From: an uncultured Pseudomonadota bacterium
GTDB taxonomy: Bacteria > Pseudomonadota > Alphaproteobacteria > RF32 > CAG-239
NCBI GenBank assembly: GCA_949286215.1
Contig: CASDYX010000012.1
Location: 1 to 46,297, forward strand
Length of the DNA stretch: 46,297 nt
Reading direction: 5' to 3'
Shown: piece after piece, positions 8,094-14,632 of the stretch
Numbering within the stretch: the first letter of the stretch is position 1
Layout of the letters: each line of letters opens with the position of its first letter
Program-made: the position numbers and the translations under genes
The notes under the pieces: generated by a model
Databases searched by the model: none
Told to the model about the DNA's origin: nothing
The model's input: only the letters and a program-made list of their open reading frames with translations

Positions 8094-8465
8094 ATTTAAT
8101 GGTCATCTAATGCAGAATTTGCAGGTCAAAAGTGTCCTCACATAGGTTTACTAAGCTCTCGTACTTTTGTCTTTAATTCTTATTATATGATTGTTTCCCA
8201 TAAAATAAAATCATCAAAAAATGGACAAAAAAGCGTTCTGACTGCTTAAAAGGGTTGTTATCAGCCCTGATTTGTGGTATAGTATAGGTATGTTTTATAT
8301 TTTTATAGATGATATTGTGGGGTTTGAGTGAAAGTTAGCTTTGATTGGGCGTAAGGTTTTTTGAGATGGATTAAGTTCTGTTTTGAGTTACCGAAAAGTC
8401 TATGAATTGATAAAGCAAAATTTTCACATCGTATTATTTAGAAAAAAAATAAAAAAAAATAATAT
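8094..8465. other. Non-coding stretch upstream of small membrane-protein gene
   Basis: I see no credible gene in these ~370 bases on either strand. The stretch holds one plausible sigma70-like promoter (8255-8283), listed separately. A very A-rich segment (8441-8463) precedes the next start codon, which leaves a long leader of about 175 nt whose role is unknown. Confidence 0.5.
8255..8283 (+). promoter_or_regulatory. Putative sigma70 promoter of the small membrane-protein gene
   Basis: TTGTTA (8255-8260), a 17-nt spacer and TATAGT (8278-8283) fit a sigma70 promoter. The only downstream gene is the 88-aa membrane protein, so the transcript would carry a leader of roughly 175 nt. Confidence 0.45.
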
Positions 8466-8732
8466 ATGTTAGAATTTACATTTTTAGCCATATTCGTAGC
8501 GATAGCTGCGATTTTGGTATGGATGCTTGCATGTGCCGGTGTGGGCATCCTTGGTGCATTAGTTGAAAATTCAGTAGGAGGTGCAATCCTTTGCGGATTT
8601 GCCTTCTGGGCAATCTCCTGCATGTTTTTTGATTATTCTTGGAATGACCTCTCTGCTGCATGGTGGGGGATTATTCTGGGAGTAATAATCGGTCTGTATT
8701 TAACTTATCAGGATGCCAAATATCTTTTCTGA
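8466..8732 (+). CDS. Small membrane protein, unknown function
   Basis: The 88-aa product is almost entirely hydrophobic: a first segment from about residue 3 to 33 (FTFLAIFVAIAAILVWMLAC and on), a second around 37-55 (GGAILCGFAFWAISCMF) and a third around 64-80 (AWWGIILGVIIGLYLTY). It therefore probably spans the inner membrane two or three times. The Gly-rich middle helix resembles small uncharacterised glycine-zipper-like proteins, but I do not recognise a family. No strong Shine-Dalgarno is visible; the start follows an A-rich run. It is monocistronic, with its own promoter candidate and a strong terminator. Confidence 0.65.
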   Translation: MLEFTFLAIFVAIAAILVWMLACAGVGILGALVENSVGGAILCGFAFWAISCMFFDYSWNDLSAAWWGIILGVIIGLYLTYQDAKYLF

Positions 8733-8745
8733 TAGGTTAGATACG

Positions 8746-8780
8746 AAAGAGTTGCCTCTTGTGGGGCAACTCTTTTTTTT
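8746..8780. terminator. Bidirectional rho-independent terminator
   Basis: The arms AAAGAGTTGCC (8746-8756) and GGCAACTCTTT (8765-8775) are perfectly complementary with an 8-nt loop, followed by a run of T. It separates the small membrane-protein gene from the convergent gene ending at 8792. Confidence 0.9.
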
Positions 8781-8791
8781 GTGTTTGGCGC

Positions 8792-9457
8792 TTAGATTTG
8801 CTTGAGAGTCAATTGTTGGTATTGATTGTTTATGGCGACTTTATAGTTATTTGGCGAAAGGCTCAAAAGCTTTCTTTTTGCATTGAGTAATCGCGCGGTT
8901 TGTTTGATATCTTGGCACTTGATGGTATTGGGTGCGTTGAATTTGATTTGCGGTATTTTGGCAATAAAGCTCAATAATTGCGTCTCACTTTCCCAAGAGG
9001 GGGTGCCGATTAAGTCTTGGTGCAAAACAATCGGTTGCAGTGCTTGGGCATGTGGCGTTTGCGGTAGTTCTGATGGCGATAATCCCGTCAGCAACAGAAG
9101 GTTTTCTTCGGCTTCGGTTTTATAGTCGCTGGCATGGAGATAATTTCCACCTAAAATTTGACGGCAACGATGTTTGATTGAAGTCAGATTTAGATTTTTT
9201 TGGTTTTGAATTTGCGGATTCGGATCGTTGATGCAGATAACCAAAAAGGCTCCCGTTCCGCAGAGCTTTTTCTTGCGAAAAGCATTGGGGAGTTTTTTGC
9301 CGTAAAAACGGCTGAGATTGCGTGTGAAATATTTGGAATTCCAAAAAATTTCGTAGGTTTGCAGAATTTCAAAATGTTCTTTAATGGCGGATAGAATTTC
9401 GGCTTCCTTATGCCGACCGTTGGCCCAAAGAACAAATACATTAATGTTATTTGCCAT
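8792..9457 (-). CDS. Hypothetical protein with HASD-type motif, 221 aa
   Basis: There is no signal peptide; it is probably a cytoplasmic alpha/beta protein. Recognisable elements are NVFVLWANGRHKEAEI (residues 5-20), NLSRFYGKKLP (about 47-57), GTGAFLVICINDPNP (about 67-81) and LHASDYKTEAEENLLLLTGL (about 106-125). This order (strand with WxxGR, K-rich region, strand ending in a D-x-NP-like turn, then HASD-x-EAE) reminds me of small proteins in surface-polysaccharide loci, but I cannot name the family and assign no reaction. The last 90 residues look less conserved. Transcription converges on the terminator at 8746-8780. The gene lies downstream of the small secreted-protein gene on the same strand. 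Confidence 0.7.
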   Translation of the reverse strand: MANNINVFVLWANGRHKEAEILSAIKEHFEILQTYEIFWNSKYFTRNLSRFYGKKLPNAFRKKKLCGTGAFLVICINDPNPQIQNQKNLNLTSIKHRCRQILGGNYLHASDYKTEAEENLLLLTGLSPSELPQTPHAQALQPIVLHQDLIGTPSWESETQLLSFIAKIPQIKFNAPNTIKCQDIKQTARLLNAKRKLLSLSPNNYKVAINNQYQQLTLKQI

Positions 9458-9502
9458 AAATTTCCTCTTTAATTGTGTTAACGATGTATAAAAAAATATC
9501 GT

Positions 9503-9814
9503 TTAGGCAATCGGAGGACGGTATAGGCTTATGGCAAATTTGGGTAAATCGAAGGTATCTTGTGTGACAAGATGTTTTTCTTTATTGGAAATTTTTGGGA
9601 AGAAAGTTATCGGAGTGGGTAAATCGTATAAAATTTGTGCGGAAATGGATAAGTGGACTTCCGTGGAGTTGAGGTCGTCCTCGTCATGGTCAGCACATGC
9701 ATTGTCTGTGGTAAAAATTTCTTTACCATTGAGTGTTATATCGTTCACGTCTATAATATCAAAAGCAGATATTAATAACGCAACGGAAATAAATATACTG
9801 ACAAACTTTCTCAT
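9503..9814 (-). CDS. Small secreted protein, unknown function, 103 aa
   Basis: The basic start MRKFVSIF and hydrophobic core VALLISAF form a signal peptide, with cleavage uncertain. An acidic cluster with His and Cys (ACADHDEDDLNST, about 41-53) follows, and the C-terminus is DLPKFAISLYRPPIA. The acidic/His cluster could bind metal, but no known metal-binding motif is complete. No Shine-Dalgarno is visible. A good promoter (TTGCCA-N17-TAACAT) ends only ten bases before the ATG, which suggests a leaderless or nearly leaderless mRNA. It may be co-transcribed with the 221-aa gene 45 nt downstream. Confidence 0.6.
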   Translation of the reverse strand: MRKFVSIFISVALLISAFDIIDVNDITLNGKEIFTTDNACADHDEDDLNSTEVHLSISAQILYDLPTPITFFPKISNKEKHLVTQDTFDLPKFAISLYRPPIA

Positions 9815-9824
9815 AGCGTGTTGA

Positions 9825-9853
9825 ATGTTATAGGTAAATATTTATTTTGGCAA
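9825..9853 (-). promoter_or_regulatory. Putative sigma70 promoter of small secreted-protein gene
   Basis: On the minus strand, TTGCCA (9853-9848), a 17-nt spacer and TAACAT (9830-9825). Only ten bases separate the -10 element from the ATG at 9814. Confidence 0.5.
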
Positions 9854-9872
9854 GGAAAATATAGCTTATACA

Positions 9873-11465
9873 ATGATTAGAGTGAATAATATACAAGCCG
9901 ATTTGAGTGTTGATTTGGAGGGCTTGAAAGAAATTGTTTCAATGAAAACAGGCTTGGATCCTGAAAATATTAAAGCAATCCATATTGCTAAAAAATCAGT
10001 TGATGCCCGTAATAAAACGAATGTGCATTTTGTGTATTCGATTGATATGGAAGTTTGGGGCGATGAAGACTATATCTCCGGGATTTTGGCATGGAAAGAT
10101 GTGGAGCTGATTAAATCTAAGCCAATGTTGGTAATTGAGCCTAAAGCTTGCTCAAACCTGCGTCCGGTGATTATCGGTAGCGGTCCTGCCGGTATGTTTG
10201 CAGGAATTGCCTTGGCTGAGGCTGGGCAAAATCCGTTGATTATTGAGCAAGGAAAGTCTGTGCCTGAGCGGCAAAAAGATGTGCAAACCTTTTGGCAAAA
10301 AGGAATATTGAACCCAAGCTCTAATGTGCAGTTTGGGGAGGGCGGGGCCGGAACGTTTTCGGACGGTAAGCTCATGACCGGTATTAAAAAAGATGCTTTG
10401 AGTGCAAAAGTTTTGCAAGAATTTGTTGATGCCGGAGCGCCGCAAGAAATTTTGTTTTTGGCAAAGCCTCATATCGGTACCGATAATCTGGTTAATGTGG
10501 TGCAAAATATTCGCAAAAAAATAACTTCTTTGGGTGGGGAATATCGCTTTGAGGAAAAATTGGTCGGATTGAGAGTAAAAAATGACCAACTTTGTGCCGT
10601 GCAAATTCAAAAAGCAGACGGAAGCCTATATCAAATTCAAACAGATAAACTAATTTTGGCTTTGGGGCATAGTGCGCGCGATACTTTTGAAATGCTCTAT
10701 AACTCAGGTATCAAAATTGAGCAAAAGCCGTTTTCTATAGGTGCCAGAATTGAGCATTTGCAAAGTATGATTGATGAAAGTCAATATGGGCGTTATGCCG
10801 GTCGTCCGGAGCTCGGTGCTGCCGATTATAAATTGGCGGTGCATTTACCTAATGGCCGCTCGGCCTATACTTTTTGTATGTGTCCGGGAGGTGAAGTGGT
10901 GGCGGCAGCGTCCGAAACATCACGCGTGGTTACAAACGGAATGAGCGAATTTGCCCGCAATAATACCAATGCAAACGCAGCTTTGTTGGTAGGCGTTAAT
11001 CCGCAAGATTTTGGCGGAGAGCATCCTTTGCAAGGAATGTATTGGCAAAGAGCTTTAGAAGAAAAAGCATTTGAAATGGGTGGCAAAAACTATTTTGCAC
11101 CGGCACAGTTGGTGGGAGATTTTCTGGCTCATCGTCCTTCAGCGGGAGCAAAAAGCGTGAAACCTTCTTATACGCCGGGGGTAAAGTGGTGTGATTTGAG
11201 TGCGTTGTTTCCCGATTATGTGACCGAGACTTTGCGCTTGGCAATTGTGGAAATGAACAAAAGATTGCGTGGTTTTGCTCATCCTGATGCGGTGTTGACC
11301 GCTATTGAGACCCGCTCGTCATCGCCAATTCGCATTATCAGAGGGGAAGATTTACAATCCAATATTATCGGTGTTTATCCTTGCGGAGAAGGTGCCGGAT
11401 ATGCCGGAGGAATTGTCTCTTCGGCCGTGGATGGTTTAAGAGTGGCCATGAAGATATTGTCTTAG
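9873..11465 (+). CDS. FAD-dependent dehydrogenase (COG2509-like)
   Basis: A cytoplasmic flavoprotein of the widespread but biochemically poorly defined COG2509 group. Of the 530 aa, the first ~90 form a small alpha/beta domain. The FAD-binding Rossmann motif IGSGPAGMFAG is at residues 101-111, followed by LIIEQGK, the family signature beginning NVQFGEGGAGTFSDGKL, a second dinucleotide-type segment (LILALGHSARDTFEML) and the C-terminal FAD signature GVYPCGEGAGYAGGI. Length and motif order match the family. The ATG has no close Shine-Dalgarno but is preceded by TATACA, so the mRNA could be leaderless. The gene is divergent from the small secreted-protein gene. The substrate is unknown. Confidence 0.9.
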   Translation: MIRVNNIQADLSVDLEGLKEIVSMKTGLDPENIKAIHIAKKSVDARNKTNVHFVYSIDMEVWGDEDYISGILAWKDVELIKSKPMLVIEPKACSNLRPVIIGSGPAGMFAGIALAEAGQNPLIIEQGKSVPERQKDVQTFWQKGILNPSSNVQFGEGGAGTFSDGKLMTGIKKDALSAKVLQEFVDAGAPQEILFLAKPHIGTDNLVNVVQNIRKKITSLGGEYRFEEKLVGLRVKNDQLCAVQIQKADGSLYQIQTDKLILALGHSARDTFEMLYNSGIKIEQKPFSIGARIEHLQSMIDESQYGRYAGRPELGAADYKLAVHLPNGRSAYTFCMCPGGEVVAAASETSRVVTNGMSEFARNNTNANAALLVGVNPQDFGGEHPLQGMYWQRALEEKAFEMGGKNYFAPAQLVGDFLAHRPSAGAKSVKPSYTPGVKWCDLSALFPDYVTETLRLAIVEMNKRLRGFAHPDAVLTAIETRSSSPIRIIRGEDLQSNIIGVYPCGEGAGYAGGIVSSAVDGLRVAMKILS

Positions 11466-11488
11466 TGGTGGACAGTCTGATTTCACGG

Positions 11489-11516
11489 TTGAGTTTTTGA
11501 GGGCTTTTGTTATTAT
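11489..11516 (+). promoter_or_regulatory. Putative sigma70 promoter of the UDP-sugar operon
   Basis: TTGAGT (11489-11494), a 16-nt spacer and TATTAT (11511-11516) lie 33 nt before the nucleotide-sugar dehydrogenase start. Confidence 0.45.
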
Positions 11517-11549
11517 CTTGGTAATTACTAATAACACTAAGGACTAATG

Positions 11550-12854
11550 ATGAAAGTTGCAATTATCGGTACGGGTTATGTCGGCTTGCCAACAGGAGTT
11601 GGTTTGGCTGAACTCGGAAATAATGTGGTTTGTATTGATAAAATTGAAGAAAAAATCAATTCGTTGAAGTCTGGAAAAGTCACCATTTATGAAGACGGAA
11701 TGGAAGACTTGTTTCAGAAAAATGTGGCGTCAGGACGCTTGCAATTTACAACTTCTATGGCAGAAGGAATTAAAGGTGCCGATGTGGTGTTGATTGCCGT
11801 CGGAACACCGCCTCATCCCGTTACCAAAGAAGCGGATATGAAATATATTCACGCAGCGGCAACCGAGTTGGCTCAGTATCTGGATGGCTATACGGTGGTG
11901 GCAACGAAGTCAACCGTTCCGGTCGGAACCGGTGATGATGTGGAAGAGATTATTCGCAAAACAAACCCCAGTGCAGATTTTGATGTGGTTTCTTTGCCTG
12001 AGTTCTTGCGTGAAGGCTTTGCTATCCACGATTTCTTTAATCCCGATAGAATCGTTATCGGGGCTAATTCGCAAAAAGCACGCGATGTCTTGCTCAAACT
12101 CTATAAACCTTTTGAAGGTAAGACAAAGTTTTTACTGGTTAATCGCAAGTCATCAGAAGCTATTAAATATGCTTCTAATGCCTTTTTGGCGATGAAAATT
12201 CATTATATTAATGAAATGGCGGATTTTTGCGAAAAATCAGGTGCTGATGTCAAAGAGGTGGCACAAGGTATGGGATTGGACAGCCGAATCGGTGCAAAAT
12301 TCTTAAATCCGGGACCCGGATATGGTGGTTCATGTTTTCCCAAAGACACAAATGCCATGGCACAAATGGGTAAAAAGTATGGTGTTCATTTATCATTAAT
12401 CGAAACAACGATTGAGCAAAATGATTTACGTAAGGAAAAAATGGGCTTGCGTGCGCTTGAAATGGTTAAAAACAATCCTCAGGCTAGAATTGCCGTGTTA
12501 GGCTTGGCTTTTAAGGGCGGAACCGATGATTGCCGAGAATCTCCAGCTATGCAGATTTTGCAAGAAATTTTGAAACATAATTCTAATGTATGTGTTTTTG
12601 ACCCTAAGGCTATGAGCAATGCTAAGGCAATTTTGGGAGACAAAGTCAGCTATGCAAATTCTGCCTTAGATGCTTGTCAAAATGCTGAGTTGGTCGTGAT
12701 TTTAACCGAGTGGGAAGAATTTCGCGCTTTGGATTTGGTTCAGCTCAAGAAAATTATGAAATCTCCTAATATTTTGGATTTGCGTAATATGTTAGATGCG
12801 CAAAAAGCTCAAGATTTGGGGTTTGCTTATTCTTGTATCGGAAAGAGAGGGTAA
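11550..12854 (+). CDS. ugd: UDP-glucose 6-dehydrogenase / nucleotide-sugar dehydrogenase
   Basis: It oxidises a UDP-hexose (UDP-glucose, or possibly an N-acetyl form) to the uronic acid with two NAD+. The N-terminal Rossmann motif IIGTGYVGLPTG is at the start. KSTVPVGTG lies near 120, and the catalytic cysteine is in GYGGSCFPKD (Cys262). The C-terminal domain has LGLAFKGGTDDCRESPA. Length (434 aa) and motifs match the Ugd family. The second of two adjacent ATGs (11550) is better spaced from AAGGA than 11547. It is three nt upstream of the galE-like gene, so the pair can supply UDP-glucuronate and UDP-galactose-type sugars for surface glycans. Exact substrate preference cannot be read from sequence. 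Confidence 0.9.
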   Translation: MKVAIIGTGYVGLPTGVGLAELGNNVVCIDKIEEKINSLKSGKVTIYEDGMEDLFQKNVASGRLQFTTSMAEGIKGADVVLIAVGTPPHPVTKEADMKYIHAAATELAQYLDGYTVVATKSTVPVGTGDDVEEIIRKTNPSADFDVVSLPEFLREGFAIHDFFNPDRIVIGANSQKARDVLLKLYKPFEGKTKFLLVNRKSSEAIKYASNAFLAMKIHYINEMADFCEKSGADVKEVAQGMGLDSRIGAKFLNPGPGYGGSCFPKDTNAMAQMGKKYGVHLSLIETTIEQNDLRKEKMGLRALEMVKNNPQARIAVLGLAFKGGTDDCRESPAMQILQEILKHNSNVCVFDPKAMSNAKAILGDKVSYANSALDACQNAELVVILTEWEEFRALDLVQLKKIMKSPNILDLRNMLDAQKAQDLGFAYSCIGKRG

Positions 12855-12857
12855 ATT

Positions 12858-13823
12858 ATGGCTAGAGTATTAGTTATCGGTGGAGCCGGATATATCGGAA
12901 GTCATGTGGTGAAAGCTTTGCTGCAAAGCGGTCATAGAGTTTGTGTGTTTGACAACCTTTCTACCGGACAAAAGGTTAATTTGTTTGATATGGCTGATTT
13001 TGAAGAAGGCGATATTTTGGATTATACCAGATTGAGCGAAGTGATGAGCCGCGGGTTTGATGCCGTAGTGCATTTGGCTGCCAAAAAAGCCGTTGGTGAA
13101 TCTATGGAAAATCCAAATAAATATTCCCTCAATAATATTCAAGGGTCACTCAATATTTTAATGACAATGGCCGATAACGGTGTCAAAAATATTGTTTTTT
13201 CTTCTTCGGCCGCGGTTTATGGAATGCCCGAATATTTGCCGGTAGATGAAAAACATCCCGTAAATCCGATTAACTATTATGGTTTTACCAAGTTGGAAAT
13301 TGAAAAATTTATGGCTTGGTATGATACCCTAAAAGGAATTAAATATGTGGCTTTGCGCTATTTTAATGCCGTTGGGTATGATGGGGACGGAGATATCAGA
13401 GGTAAAGAAAAAAATCCGCAGAATTTGTTACCGATTATTATGGAAACAGCGACAGGCGTGAGAGCTGAAATGTCGGTGTTCGGCAGTGATTATGATACTC
13501 GCGACGGTACTTGCATAAGGGATTATATTCACGTCAGCGATTTGGCAACAGCACATGTTTTGGCAATTGAAAAATTAATTGCAGGAATGTCTTCGGCCGT
13601 GCTTAACCTTGGTACGGGTGAGGGAACATCTGTCAAAGAGATGATAGAGGCGGCTGAACGCGTGATTGGCACAAAAATAAATGTAAAATATGCGGACCGA
13701 CGCCCCGGAGATCCGGCGGTTTTGATTGCCTCCTCTGATAAAGCTCGTGAGCTCTTGGGTTGGGAGCCTAAATATACCAATATTGATGATATTATTCAGA
13801 CAACTTGGAATTTGGAACGTTAA
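12858..13823 (+). CDS. galE: UDP-glucose 4-epimerase (GalE-like)
   Basis: An extended short-chain dehydrogenase that interconverts UDP-glucose and UDP-galactose, or the N-acetyl forms. The NAD-binding motif GGAGYIGSH starts at residue 8. The catalytic set is Ser115-117 with Tyr141 and Lys145 (YGFTK). Other family signatures are FDNLSTG, HLAAKKAVGES, LRYFNAVGYD, RDYIHVSDLA and RRPGDPA. The 321-aa length is typical. GAGAGGG precedes the ATG by six bases, and the start lies three nt after the ugd stop. The downstream SIMPL gene may share the transcript. Confidence 0.9.
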   Translation: MARVLVIGGAGYIGSHVVKALLQSGHRVCVFDNLSTGQKVNLFDMADFEEGDILDYTRLSEVMSRGFDAVVHLAAKKAVGESMENPNKYSLNNIQGSLNILMTMADNGVKNIVFSSSAAVYGMPEYLPVDEKHPVNPINYYGFTKLEIEKFMAWYDTLKGIKYVALRYFNAVGYDGDGDIRGKEKNPQNLLPIIMETATGVRAEMSVFGSDYDTRDGTCIRDYIHVSDLATAHVLAIEKLIAGMSSAVLNLGTGEGTSVKEMIEAAERVIGTKINVKYADRRPGDPAVLIASSDKARELLGWEPKYTNIDDIIQTTWNLER

Positions 13824-13843
13824 TCTATTTAAGAGGTGCGATT

Positions 13844-14584
13844 ATGGAAAATCAAACAAATTGCAAATGTGGTGGAAAATTTTGGTGTGCTTTGCTGATA
13901 GCTTTAGGGTTGGCAAGTGGTGGATTTTTTCCCGGGTATTTTTATTATCAAGCTGTTTTGAAAAATAATTTTGTCAGCGTTAAAGGTTTGGCAGAAATGG
14001 ATGTTCGTGCCGATTTGGCGGTTTGGAATATTCGCTATGTGGCAACAGGTATGGATTTGCTCTCTACTCAGCAACAAATTAATGCTAATTTGGCGCAAGT
14101 ACGTACTTTTTTGAAAGAAAAAGGTTTTGATGATGCCGAAATAATTGAAGGAAGAGTTGAAACCAATGATTTGATGACCAATCCTTATCGAGATAATAAT
14201 TCTAATCCGGTACGCTATATTATTTCGCAAAGTGTGACCGTACGTTCAACAAAGGTTGATGCGGTGGAAAATGCTTTGCGCCAGACCGGAGAATTGGTGG
14301 AAAAAGGTGTGATTTTGGATAACCAATATGGCTCACCCGTTTCTTATATCTTTACCCGCTTAAATGAGATTAAGCCGCAGATGTTGGAAGAAGCAACCAA
14401 AAATGCAACCGCGGCTGCGCAAGAGTTTGCAAAAAGTTCAGACAGCAAAGTCGGTAAAATTCGCAGAGCACAACAAGGCGTCTTTTCTATTTTGCCGAGA
14501 GAACAAACGGCTAATGCACAAGAAAGCGCACAAATTGATAAGAAAGTTCGCGTGGTTTCCACGGTTGAATTTTGGTTGGAATAA
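13844..14584 (+). CDS. SIMPL (DUF541) domain envelope protein
   Basis: The 246-aa protein has a short cytoplasmic start with CKCGGKFWC, one membrane segment or uncleaved signal (about 12-40) and a periplasmic SIMPL domain. Visible signatures are VKGLAEMDVRADLAVWNIRY, SQSVTVRSTKVDAVENALR, and EATKNATAAAQEFAKSS near 180-196. Family members (for example YggE and BP26) are implicated in oxidative-stress protection and envelope function, but no reaction is established. I chose the ATG at 13844 because AGAGGTG is six bases upstream; the frame extends upstream to 13805 and would overlap galE. The CxC...C start is unusual and could bind a metal. It is probably the last gene of the ugd-galE operon. 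Confidence 0.85.
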   Translation: MENQTNCKCGGKFWCALLIALGLASGGFFPGYFYYQAVLKNNFVSVKGLAEMDVRADLAVWNIRYVATGMDLLSTQQQINANLAQVRTFLKEKGFDDAEIIEGRVETNDLMTNPYRDNNSNPVRYIISQSVTVRSTKVDAVENALRQTGELVEKGVILDNQYGSPVSYIFTRLNEIKPQMLEEATKNATAAAQEFAKSSDSKVGKIRRAQQGVFSILPREQTANAQESAQIDKKVRVVSTVEFWLE

Positions 14585-14593
14585 AGTGAGATA

Positions 14594-14628
14594 AAAAAAC
14601 AGCCCTCTGACAAGAGGGCTGTTTTTTT
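14594..14628. terminator. Bidirectional rho-independent terminator
   Basis: The stem CAGCCCTCT / AGAGGGCTG (14600-14621) has a GACA loop, flanked by an A-run on the left and T7 on the right. It serves both the SIMPL gene and the convergent surface-protein gene. Confidence 0.95.
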
Positions 14629-14632
14629 GTGA

